The notes under the pieces: model-generated | Database searches by the model: none | Told to the model about the DNA's origin: nothing | Seen by the model: the letters and a program-made list of their open reading frames with translations, nothing else | Assembly: GCA_012517855.1 (NCBI GenBank) | Contig: JAAYUD010000088.1 | Coordinates: 1-64,000, forward strand | Reading direction: 5' to 3' | DNA from: Bacteroidales bacterium | GTDB taxonomy: Bacteria; Bacteroidota; Bacteroidia; Bacteroidales; Bacteroidaceae | DNA length: 64,000 nucleotides | Shown here: positions 43,890 to 51,788 of the stretch, piece after piece | Layout: every line of letters starts with the position of its first letter | How positions within the stretch are numbered: position 1 is the first letter of the stretch | Position numbers and translations under genes: made by a program

Positions 43890-45068
43890 TTAGTCACTCT
43901 TTAAATGCATTTTTTTTGAAATAATAATTTTTTGCCCCTGACGAGTAGCAGAAAGATAACTGAATCCATTGAGATTCTCTACCACTTGATCAATACTAGC
44001 CTGACGTTCTGCTATAAAATGAAGTCGATAACTTAACAATGAATTATCACAGATTTCAATATCTACATTATACCATCGTCCCAGTTCTTTCATCACCTCC
44101 ACGAGCGGAAGATCGTCGAAATAGAAATATCCGTCTTTCCACTGTACATAATAATCAGTATCTACAGTCGTGATATCAAAATCTTTGTTTCCTAACAATG
44201 TAGCATCTTGTCCCGGACATAATTTTATAGCTTTATTATTAGAGCGATTGCACACAATAACAGAACCACTTATCAAAGTAACATGAGTATCGGATGTAGG
44301 ATAAGCCCTCAGGTTAAATTCAGTACCCAATACCCGTGTATTCACTTTTTCTGTCTGTACAATAAATGGATGAGCCGTATCATGTTTCACCTTAAAATAT
44401 GCTTCACCGATAAGACGCACATTTCTCTGCTTTCCTACAAAAGAGGTTGGAAATATTAATTTGCTTTCGGCATTCAACAACACCATCGTTCCGTCGTTAA
44501 GTATAATTTTATACGATTTACCTCGCGGAGTCGCTATGCTACGTATCATCTTTTTAGCAAAAGAAGCATGCGTAAAGTCAGCTTCCTTATCATTGATAAG
44601 TATGCCGTCACGTTGTTGTCGACCTTCGATAATGTTCGGACGACTGCCATCTTCAGTTATTGTAATAAGTTGAGGAGCATGGTCGGCAGTAAAAGCCATA
44701 AAAGGTCTGCTTACATCAATATCCGACGAATTGAGATGAACAAATTTCAATATAAAAACAATAGCTAAAATAGCAGCTATAGTTGCCAATGGATAAATCC
44801 ATATACCCATATGACGACGAGTTGTTTCGGGAACAATATACGAAGTATGGAAATGCTGCCATGCCTTTTCAGCATTGGGCTTTATAGCTTCTTTGCGGAG
44901 CTTCGCTTCCTTATATCCTAACAAGAAACTACAATCAGACATACTATTCTTGTCCGAAAAGAATTCATTCCATTCCTCATCAGACATAGTTTCCAATCTT
45001 GACATACAGTCCAATGTATGTTCCATTGGTTCTTCGGCAACTTTATGTTTGTCTTCTTTTTTGTCCAT
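43890..45068 (-). CDS. FecR-family anti-sigma factor
   Basis: 392 residues. The N-terminal cytoplasmic part (1-100, MSDEEWNEFFSDKNS) would hold the sigma factor; one transmembrane helix at about 106-124 (IYPLATIAAILAIVFILKF). The periplasmic FecR domain has SIATPRGKSYKIILNDGTMVLLNAESKLIFP and VRLIGEAYFKVKHDTAHPFIVQT; the C-terminal DUF4974 part has YFDDLPLVEVMKELGRWYNVDIEI. Its periplasmic end would contact the STN domain of the SusC protein encoded next. Gap of 13 bp to the sigma gene. Confidence 0.95.
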   Translation of the reverse strand: MDKKEDKHKVAEEPMEHTLDCMSRLETMSDEEWNEFFSDKNSMSDCSFLLGYKEAKLRKEAIKPNAEKAWQHFHTSYIVPETTRRHMGIWIYPLATIAAILAIVFILKFVHLNSSDIDVSRPFMAFTADHAPQLITITEDGSRPNIIEGRQQRDGILINDKEADFTHASFAKKMIRSIATPRGKSYKIILNDGTMVLLNAESKLIFPTSFVGKQRNVRLIGEAYFKVKHDTAHPFIVQTEKVNTRVLGTEFNLRAYPTSDTHVTLISGSVIVCNRSNNKAIKLCPGQDATLLGNKDFDITTVDTDYYVQWKDGYFYFDDLPLVEVMKELGRWYNVDIEICDNSLLSYRLHFIAERQASIDQVVENLNGFSYLSATRQGQKIIISKKMHLKSD

Positions 45069-45081
45069 AGTTCGTTATTAT

Positions 45082-45621
45082 CTAACGATTATTATTCTTT
45101 TTTGGGTAGTACCCTTTTTTATAATTAACAGAAAATTCATTTCTTAACATAGCAAGTGCTTTCATAACATGTTTCCGAACACCATCAGTAGAAATTCCAA
45201 GTATCTCAGCAACCTCAGCATATTTCTTATTTTCAAAATAGCACTGGTCCATTACAAAGCGAGTGCGCAACGGCATCTGCTCCATCACTTTATAAATAAC
45301 TTCAAGCCTTTCGTCCTTTTCGTCATCTTCGGCCAACAGGCCTTCGCTATTTAATTTTAAATAAAGTTGGGCATAACGATTTTTGACCTCAATATGACGT
45401 AAATAGTCAATACAACGATTATGTACACTTTTCAGGAGATAAGAACTAGTATACATTTCAGAATCAGCGCCAAAATTCTCCCAGAGTTCGGTAAACACAT
45501 CATCAACCATATCTTTTGCTGTTTCTGAATCATTCAACATATATAGTGCAGCGTAATAGAGCCGGGAATAGTTTGTCGTAAACAATTCCTGGAAACATTT
45601 CTCTTTCTTAGTTGCACCCAT
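45082..45621 (-). CDS. ECF RNA polymerase sigma factor (FecI-like)
   Basis: 179 residues from the Met at 45621 (MGATKKEKCFQELF). A longer frame (to 45666) would overlap the acetyltransferase gene. Region 2: LFTTNYSRLYYAALYMLNDSETAKDMVDDVFTELWENF; region 4: MEQMPLRTRFVMDQCYFENKKYAEVAEILGISTDGVRKHVMKAL. Bacteroidetes FecI-type factors direct transcription of the neighbouring susC/susD genes once FecR releases them. It starts 4 bp after the stop of the acetyltransferase gene, so it is probably on the same transcript. Confidence 0.93.
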   Translation of the reverse strand: MGATKKEKCFQELFTTNYSRLYYAALYMLNDSETAKDMVDDVFTELWENFGADSEMYTSSYLLKSVHNRCIDYLRHIEVKNRYAQLYLKLNSEGLLAEDDEKDERLEVIYKVMEQMPLRTRFVMDQCYFENKKYAEVAEILGISTDGVRKHVMKALAMLRNEFSVNYKKGYYPKKNNNR

Positions 45622-45625
45622 TGTA

Positions 45626-46183
45626 TTATACAATTTTAGATATGACTTTTGCAGGATTACCGGCAACGGTTGTATCCGACGGAACGTCTTTCGTCACAAT
45701 ACTACCGGCACCGATAATACATCGATCACCGATCGTCACACCCGGCAAAATAATACTTCCGCCTCCTATCCAACAATCGTCACCTATAGTAACGGGCGAT
45801 GCCGTCTCTTTCGTCTGCCGGCGTTCCAAATAATTCATGGGATGATGGGGAGTATAAATTTGAACATTCGGCCCTATCAAGGTATGACTTCCTATAGTGA
45901 TAAGTGCCCCATCAAGGAAAGTACAATTAAAGTTAATAAAACAATGCTCTCCTACAATAATTCCGTCACCGTAATCGCAATAAAAGGGGGGAGTTATACT
46001 CGAACTGTCAGACAGATGAGGTACCAATTGTTTGATGATATCACGATAATCAGATGAATGCAAATACGTTTGGCTATTAAGTTGATTAATTAATTGTTTC
46101 GCCCTATCAAGCCGAGCTCGTAAATCCGGGTCTGAAGTATCGGCAAGTAGACCGCTACGCATTTTTTGAATTTCGGTAAGCAT
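45626..46183 (-). CDS. sugar O-acetyltransferase (LacA/Maa type)
   Basis: 185 residues. N-terminal Mac domain (EIQKMRSGLLADTSDPDLRARLDRAKQLINQLN), then a left-handed beta-helix of hexapeptide repeats: PFYCDYGDGIIVGEHCFINFNCTFLD, ITIGSHTLIGPNVQIYTPHHP (with the catalytic His of this family) and VTIGDDCWIGGGSIILPGVTIG. Acetyl-CoA-dependent acetylation of maltose, galactosides or similar sugars is the known family activity; the physiological substrate is usually uncertain. It precedes the ECF sigma gene by 4 bp, an unusual upstream partner. Confidence 0.92.
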   Translation of the reverse strand: MLTEIQKMRSGLLADTSDPDLRARLDRAKQLINQLNSQTYLHSSDYRDIIKQLVPHLSDSSSITPPFYCDYGDGIIVGEHCFINFNCTFLDGALITIGSHTLIGPNVQIYTPHHPMNYLERRQTKETASPVTIGDDCWIGGGSIILPGVTIGDRCIIGAGSIVTKDVPSDTTVAGNPAKVISKIV

Positions 46184-46195
46184 AATCTCTATCTT

Positions 46196-46227
46196 TTTGC
46201 AAAAGTAATAATATTATTGTACTTTTG
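46196..46227 (+). promoter_or_regulatory. consensus promoter of trpS
   Basis: TTTG (46196-46199), a 20-bp spacer and TACTTTTG (46220-46227). A perfect fit in spacing. The predicted transcript would start near 46233, after the TTG that opens the longest reading frame, so that TTG cannot be the trpS start. Confidence 0.8.
46200..46207 (-). promoter_or_regulatory. -7 element of the acetyltransferase-ECF unit
   Basis: On the minus strand, TACTTTTG (46207-46200), 16 bases before the acetyltransferase ATG at 46183. It lies inside the spacer of the trpS promoter, directly next to its -33 box; the two divergent promoters would compete for polymerase. Confidence 0.5.
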
Positions 46228-46257
46228 CAGCGATTAATAAAAATAATGTTGAATAAT

Positions 46258-47247
46258 ATGGAAACTGTATTAAGCGGGATTCGCCCAACCGGTAACTTAC
46301 ATTTGGGCAACTATTTTGGAGCAGTGAAAAGTTTTGTACAAATGCAAAACGAGTACGATTGTTACTTTTTCATTGCTGATTGGCACTCTTTGACGACGTG
46401 CCCCAAACCCGAAGATATACAGCGTAGCGTCCGCACTATTCTGGTAGAATATTTAGCCTGCGGTATCGACCCCGAGAAAGCAACTATTTATATGCAAAGC
46501 GATGTGAAAGAAATTCTTGAACTATACCTTTTCTTTAACATGAATGCTTATCTTGGTGAATTGGAACGGACAACGACCTTCAAAGAAAAAGCCCGCAAAC
46601 AGCCCGATAACGTTAATGCCGGACTGCTGACCTATCCGACGCTAATGGCAGCGGATATTCTGATTCATAAAGCCGACAAAGTTCCTGTAGGTAAAGATCA
46701 GGAACAGAACATGGAAATGGCACGTCGATTTGCACGTCGGTTCAATACGATATACGGTGTGGAATTCTTTAAAGAACCCCAATCGTTCTACTTCTCGGAG
46801 AAGGCCCTCAAGGTTCCTGGACTTGACGGCTCAGGCAAGATGGGCAAATCGGAAGGCAATTGCATCTATCTGAAAGATGAGCCCGATGTTATCCGCAAGA
46901 AAGTGATGAAAGCCGTAACAGATAATGGTCCACAAGAGCCGAACAGTCCGAAACCGGAAGTAATAGAAAACCTATTCACCTTCCTCGGCATCGTATCAGA
47001 CAAAGAGACTTATGACTACTTCAATGAGAAATGGAATGATTGTTCTATACGCTACGGGGACCTCAAGAAAAAGATAGCTGAAGATATCGTAGCCTTCAAT
47101 ACTCCTATTCGCGAAAAGATTCAAGAATTCTCTGCCAACCAAGCACTTCTTGATAAAATTATCAACGAAGGTGCCGACAAAGCGCGCGAGCATGTGCAAA
47201 AAACGATACGTGAAGTCAGAGAAATAGTAGGATTCAGAACATACTAA
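46258..47247 (+). CDS. trpS: tryptophanyl-tRNA synthetase
   Basis: Class I synthetase charging tRNA-Trp. METVLSGIRPTGNLHLGNYFGA contains the HIGH-type motif HLGNY; GLDGSGKMGKSEGNCIYL has the KMSKS-type loop; GKDQEQNMEMARRFARRFN is the family's dimer/tRNA block. 329 residues from the Met at 46258, the usual N-terminus; the ATG at 46246 (MLNNMET) is also downstream of the predicted transcription start and cannot be excluded. Single-gene unit with its own promoter and a strong terminator. Confidence 0.96.
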   Translation: METVLSGIRPTGNLHLGNYFGAVKSFVQMQNEYDCYFFIADWHSLTTCPKPEDIQRSVRTILVEYLACGIDPEKATIYMQSDVKEILELYLFFNMNAYLGELERTTTFKEKARKQPDNVNAGLLTYPTLMAADILIHKADKVPVGKDQEQNMEMARRFARRFNTIYGVEFFKEPQSFYFSEKALKVPGLDGSGKMGKSEGNCIYLKDEPDVIRKKVMKAVTDNGPQEPNSPKPEVIENLFTFLGIVSDKETYDYFNEKWNDCSIRYGDLKKKIAEDIVAFNTPIREKIQEFSANQALLDKIINEGADKAREHVQKTIREVREIVGFRTY

Positions 47248-47273
47248 GTCTACTCTATTTATTATAAACCACA

Positions 47274-47316
47274 ACAAAGGAGCATTGCATACACTTGCAA
47301 ATGCTCCTTTGTTTTT
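47274..47316 (+). terminator. terminator of trpS
   Basis: Perfect 12-bp stem (ACAAAGGAGCAT, 47274-47285, with 47301-47312), a 15-base loop, then a run of Ts. Located 26 bases after the trpS stop. Confidence 0.88.
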
Positions 47317-47355
47317 CCAATAAGCTATCTCGAAATTGTTTTTCGGATTAGAGAG

Positions 47356-47622
47356 GTGAACATTCGCCAACATTCTGAGACTTTCTTATCAGAGCCCAAG
47401 AGAAAAAGCCTTGTAAAGCACTATTTTTGTACTATTTTCACCGATCGAGTGTAAACCTGATCAGCATAAGCACATAATCACAGCACCTGCAACACATTGA
47501 TAAACAGCGAGTGTGTTTGTCCTTATCATTTTCAAAACCACATATGGACCTAAAATTGTTGACGTCCATACGTTTTTAAAAAAACTTAAGGACGTCACCG
47601 AAAAAACTAACATACGACAATT
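47356..47622 (+). repeat. interspersed repeat modules R2 (degenerate) and R3, copy 3
   Basis: The left end (GTGAACATTCGCCAACATTC, then CTGAGACTTTCTTATC) matches module R2. The two long hairpin arms are lost and only the third arm (GTCCTTATCATTTTC, 47519-47533) remains. R3 follows: TGACGTCC (47560-47567) pairs with GGACGTCA (47590-47597), then AACTAACATACGACAA. In this island R1 comes after R2-R3 instead of before. Confidence 0.7.
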
Positions 47623-47761
47623 TTGGGGTTCACCAATAAAGTGAGAGGATGGTGATGTAACATGTGCAGCAAGTATCACAACGATAACCTTCGGGAAAGT
47701 ATTGCATTTCCATGCCCACCAATTTTCATCGAAAATGAAGTGCGTATCAAAAAGAAGTGGA

Positions 47762-47965
47762 GCACACTCGTCTATATACAGACAAGGCCCTCAGCTATCT
47801 GCAGGCTGTCTTTTAGATCGATTTTAAAAAGGGTCTGCTGAAAATAACGTGTCCACGATATGCGCTTGAGCCGATTTTGAGGCTTCTTTTCGCTGGCATT
47901 GTATATGGTGTATCATTAACATACTGTGCAACAGCACGGTATGGTGTAATACGGAAATAACAAAG
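47762..47965 (+). repeat. interspersed repeat module R1, copy 3
   Basis: Same block order as copies 1 and 2: ACACTCGTCTATATAC, CTCAGCTATCTGCAG, GGTCTGCTGAAAATAACGTG, CGCTGGCATTGTATATGGTG, GTATGGTGTAATACGG, CAAAG. It is the most diverged copy; the minus-strand frame is interrupted sooner. Confidence 0.75.
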
Positions 47966-48008
47966 TGTCGTTGTGAATCCATTTTGGTTCATAGTTATAA
48001 GCCGCACC

Positions 48009-48055
48009 AAATCACAAAAGGCCTACATTAAACAAATGCAAGCCTTTTGTGATTT
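48009..48055. terminator. hairpin downstream of mutL
   Basis: Perfect 14-bp arms AAATCACAAAAGGC (48009-48022) and complement (48042-48055), with a 19-base loop, 40 bases beyond the mutL stop on the minus strand. No clean U-run on the minus strand, so its role as a terminator is tentative. Confidence 0.45.
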
Positions 48056-48095
48056 ATATAAATTTTAATGAGATGTAGGATGGAATGAATGTTTC

Positions 48096-49949
48096 CTATC
48101 CCATTCGTTTTTCAATTTCTTCTTCTTTAATAATAGTCAGTATATCGTGTCCGTCGGGTGTTAAAGAAGAATTAGAGCAAGAGAATAAATCATCTATAAG
48201 AGCGGTAATCTCTTTTGCCGAAAGGATTTGTCCATATACGATAGCTGCGCTTTTGGCTAGTGATAGAGACAAAACGTGATTGATCTCTTTCTTCGCACTA
48301 TCTGTCTCTTCGAGTGCCGAGTGAACCATACTCTGCACCAATGTAATGGGATTAATACCTTGAGTGTCTGCAGGAACTCCATTTATAGAATAACTTCCTC
48401 CGCCTAAATTTGCAAGATCGAAACCTACAGCCCCCAGCTCTTCCATCATCTCTTTCAGAATAGTCTCTTCGGTTGGAGAAAAATGAATCACATCTGGAAA
48501 TAAGACTCGTTGCGAAACTCCGGTTCGATTTTCTAGCTGCTCCATATAACGTTCATAGAGAATACGAATATGTGCCCGCCGCTGATCAATAATCATCAAA
48601 CCAGATTTGACGGAAGTGAGTATATACCGTCCTTTGATTTGCATTTGTTGAAGTGCTTCGTCAACTATTTCATTATTGTCTTGATATAATGATGTCGTAT
48701 CGTTTTCAGAAGCAACCTCCATATCGTCTAATGAGCTTGTTATTTGCTCGGCTTTGCTATCTGCTTTTTCCAATCCCCCATATAATGTTTCCCAATCTAC
48801 TTTTTGTCGCGAGTAGTTTGAACCGCTTTCTGTAGACTTAAATTGGTTATAGTTTTGATTGATATGCACACTTGGCATCTCTATCGGGATATTATTATCC
48901 TGTTCATATACCGGAATATCGGGCATGCCTTCAGTATCGAATTCGATAGTCGGCATGGCATTGAATTTATCGAGCGATTCTTTTACTGCAGCAAGCAATA
49001 TTTTCCATATAGAAGTTTCGTTCTCGAATTTTATCTCGGTCTTAGTAGGATGGATGTTTACATCAATATCGCCTGGATTTACCTCGAAATACAAGAAATA
49101 AGGCACCTGCGCATCGGCTGGTATAAGATGATTATACCCTTCCATCACAGCTTTGTGAAAATAGGGATGACGCATGTAGCGCCCATTGACGAAAAAGAAT
49201 TGTTTCGGACCGCGTTTAATAGCCGATTCGGGCCGCCCTATAAAGCCGGATATGCGTGCCAAAGAAGTCTCTACGTCGAGCGTGAGCAATTGTTGGTCGA
49301 GATGTCGGCCAAATACAGCTGCAATACGCTGACGAAATGATTGCTTGGGTAGATGATATAATTCGGCACCATTGCTTTTGAACGAAAAAGAGATATCGGG
49401 GTGAACAAGCACGATTCGTTCGAATTCAGTAGTAATATTTGCTAATTCCGTACTGTTGGATTTCAAGAATTTCCTACGAGCGGGAACATTAAAAAAAAGA
49501 TCATTAACAATGAAATTACTTCCTTTGGAGCATGATATAACTTCTTGACTTTCGATTTTTGAGCCCGCTATAGATATTTGAGAGCCCAACTCTTCATCAT
49601 CCATTCTAGTCTTTAGCGTGACATGGGCTACTGCAGCAACAGAAGCGAGAGCTTCTCCTCTGAACCCCATAGTGTGAAGTTCGAATAAATCTGCAGCTTT
49701 GGATATCTTAGAAGTAGCATGCCGCTCAAAAGCGAGACGTGCATCGGTTTCGGACATTCCCTTTCCATCATCGATTACTTGAATAGAGGTTCTCCCCGAA
49801 TCAATGACTAATACTTGTATGCTTTGTGCTCCGGCATCAATAGCGTTTTCTACCAATTCTTTGATAACCGACGCCGGACGTTGTATCACTTCACCGGCAG
49901 CTATCTGGTTGGCCACGGAGTCGGGCAATAAATGAATAATATCACTCAT
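48096..49949 (-). CDS. mutL: DNA mismatch repair protein MutL
   Basis: 617 residues. GHKL ATPase: [25 protein letters not shown] (motif I), DDGKGM (motif II), ATSKI and [13 protein letters not shown] (motif III), and [13 protein letters not shown]. Transducer domain with [12 protein letters not shown]. The C-terminal dimerisation domain starts [21 protein letters not shown]; endonuclease-type MutL proteins have DQHA-x2-E here and many Bacteroidetes have DQHRAH, so this copy carries Arg instead of His. ATP-driven mediator between MutS and downstream repair. Last gene of the minus-strand run after the OstA-like gene (27-bp gap). Confidence 0.95.
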   Translation of the reverse strand: MSDIIHLLPDSVANQIAAGEVIQRPASVIKELVENAIDAGAQSIQVLVIDSGRTSIQVIDDGKGMSETDARLAFERHATSKISKAADLFELHTMGFRGEALASVAAVAHVTLKTRMDDEELGSQISIAGSKIESQEVISCSKGSNFIVNDLFFNVPARRKFLKSNSTELANITTEFERIVLVHPDISFSFKSNGAELYHLPKQSFRQRIAAVFGRHLDQQLLTLDVETSLARISGFIGRPESAIKRGPKQFFFVNGRYMRHPYFHKAVMEGYNHLIPADAQVPYFLYFEVNPGDIDVNIHPTKTEIKFENETSIWKILLAAVKESLDKFNAMPTIEFDTEGMPDIPVYEQDNNIPIEMPSVHINQNYNQFKSTESGSNYSRQKVDWETLYGGLEKADSKAEQITSSLDDMEVASENDTTSLYQDNNEIVDEALQQMQIKGRYILTSVKSGLMIIDQRRAHIRILYERYMEQLENRTGVSQRVLFPDVIHFSPTEETILKEMMEELGAVGFDLANLGGGSYSINGVPADTQGINPITLVQSMVHSALEETDSAKKEINHVLSLSLAKSAAIVYGQILSAKEITALIDDLFSCSNSSLTPDGHDILTIIKEEEIEKRMG

Positions 49950-49976
49950 AATTTTTAGTTCTCCCCAAATTATGTC

Positions 49977-51779
49977 TTATTTCAGTAAGTCGCGTAATGA
50001 CTTGCCCTTCATGTCTGGTGTTTCTTCATGAGTAGACTTTAGCTGCTGGTCTGCTTTCTTTGGAATCCAAACGAAAAGGTCATTTTTGCTCTTCGGTCTA
50101 ATATAGTCGAACCAAGCAAAATTTGCTAATCTCATTTTATCTTCGGGTAGCTGTTCCATGGGATATAACACCCCCGTAGACTGCGGGCTCATCACCATCT
50201 TATTGATTTTCTTATCCTGCATATAAAGATTAAGCAGACTAGTCTCTGAAGTATTCATGAACATCATCGTGCTGTCTTTGTCCAGAGGATAGTATACGAC
50301 TTCAACATTACTGATTACATCAGCCTTGTCCAATTGTTTGTTCTTGAAATATGCTTTTATTTCTTTTCCGGCTATCTGATTATAATGTATACTATCCATA
50401 CGTTCTACCGTCAACGCCTGATTGATAACATGTGCCCATTTGATGGTACTATCATTAAAGTATGCATGGATAACTTCGCCCAGAACCTGCTGATTGCTAT
50501 TCCACATAATCGGATCTTTATACATTGTCAGACAAGAATCCTTTGTACTGTATACTAGCGAATCACAGACAGCCTGGATGTCTTTACGGAAGATTCTCAC
50601 CTTATGAAATCCCTTCATCATACGGTACATGGAATCTGTTTTCTGATTGAATGTACGCGTCCAAAGCGTATCGGCATGGACAAACATCGTATCTTTCTGC
50701 GAGTAGTCGATAGCCAATGCCTTTCGGGTAGCATAAGCACTATTGGTCTTTTCGTTATAGTAACAGAAATGGCCGGTAAGCATATTTTTGTTCACGGAAT
50801 CCTTCATGATAACGTTATGAAAAGCTTTTCCATAACCTTTTTTACGATCATAATAAATGCTGTCTCCAGTCATTCGTTTGGTACCGCTCGTCAATATGGA
50901 ACGATCGAACAGCCAACCTTGATCTTGCACCGTGTTGTAGTGCCCCCGTTTTGAATAAATCACATTCTTTGAACTGACAATCGTAGATGGGCCTAATATA
51001 GTTGCCACTTTCGTTTGCGTGCTGTATTTCAATGTGTCCGATGTCAATACAAATTTGGGGTTGACGAGTTTTACATTATGATTGAATTTGGCTATTTTGG
51101 TTGTCGGACTATATTCTCCCCAATCAGAGGTAAGAATATTATTAGCATCCAAAACGGTTCCACCTTCGTAATAGTAAGCCAAGTTTAACAATCTATCATA
51201 ATTAAGACTGTCCGTAAGAAGTGTTGTCTTGCGATTGACCAGTTTGACGTTGCCACGCAATCTCGCCAGTAATGACATACCATCATAGTGCAGATAATCG
51301 CCATAGATAAAAAGAGTATCACCCTGAGTCATCCTGACATGATTGAAAGCCTCTACAGAATTAGTTTTTTTATGAATCAAAGCACTGTCACAAAACATAT
51401 ACATGTGTCCATGAAGCAACTTTACTTTACCTACCAGGACCTCAACATCTGGAGCAGCAAAATTATCTTCTCGCGCGATGTCTGCATGTAACAGATCGAT
51501 TCTGGTAAGCCCTTTCCGTCTGTTTCGTTCAGCGAAACTTAAGGGACGTCCTTTCTTCCCTTTTTTTTTGGAAGCAGCAGGAGTTCCTTTTTTCTGTTGA
51601 ACGGATTTCCGGAGCTGTTGATTCTTGGGAGTCGGTTGCAAAGAAGCAACCAAGGCATAGGGATGTAGAAGAGGAGATTTTACTTGAGCTATAATGCACA
51701 TGCAAAAGAAACACAGAAATCCTACAATAAGGAATTTCTGTCCTTCGTAAAACGAATCCTTCTTATTGTCGTTAGGCAT
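49977..51779 (-). CDS. OstA-like protein of the LPS transport (LptA/LptD N-terminal) family
   Basis: 600 residues. One N-terminal hydrophobic segment (about 16-32, FLIVGFLCFFCMCIIAQV), then a basic Lys/Ser-rich linker (55-85), then a long beta-jellyroll region of OstA type: VEVLVGKVKLLHGHMYMFCDSALI, DTLFIYGDYLHYDG, ARLRGNVKLVN, TLLTDSLNYDR and ILTSDWGEYSP. Repeats of the form D-S-x-Y continue to about 470. In other bacteria OstA/LptA folds carry LPS across the periplasm; this large Bacteroidetes form is placed next to SurA-like chaperones, which supports envelope assembly. Nine bp after the PpiC/SurA gene. Confidence 0.85.
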   Translation of the reverse strand: MPNDNKKDSFYEGQKFLIVGFLCFFCMCIIAQVKSPLLHPYALVASLQPTPKNQQLRKSVQQKKGTPAASKKKGKKGRPLSFAERNRRKGLTRIDLLHADIAREDNFAAPDVEVLVGKVKLLHGHMYMFCDSALIHKKTNSVEAFNHVRMTQGDTLFIYGDYLHYDGMSLLARLRGNVKLVNRKTTLLTDSLNYDRLLNLAYYYEGGTVLDANNILTSDWGEYSPTTKIAKFNHNVKLVNPKFVLTSDTLKYSTQTKVATILGPSTIVSSKNVIYSKRGHYNTVQDQGWLFDRSILTSGTKRMTGDSIYYDRKKGYGKAFHNVIMKDSVNKNMLTGHFCYYNEKTNSAYATRKALAIDYSQKDTMFVHADTLWTRTFNQKTDSMYRMMKGFHKVRIFRKDIQAVCDSLVYSTKDSCLTMYKDPIMWNSNQQVLGEVIHAYFNDSTIKWAHVINQALTVERMDSIHYNQIAGKEIKAYFKNKQLDKADVISNVEVVYYPLDKDSTMMFMNTSETSLLNLYMQDKKINKMVMSPQSTGVLYPMEQLPEDKMRLANFAWFDYIRPKSKNDLFVWIPKKADQQLKSTHEETPDMKGKSLRDLLK

Positions 51780-51788
51780 GATATCGTA

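Noticed and set aside
45622-45666. Longer start for the ECF sigma gene
   Set aside because: Would overlap the acetyltransferase gene by 41 bp and adds residues not typical of FecI-type factors; the Met at 45621 gives the usual N-terminus.
46225-46257. TTG start giving a longer trpS
   Set aside because: The TTG is part of the promoter -7 box, so it would not be in the mRNA.
48843-49340. 165-residue plus-strand open frame opposite mutL
   Set aside because: Antisense to conserved MutL coding sequence, without promoter or family features.
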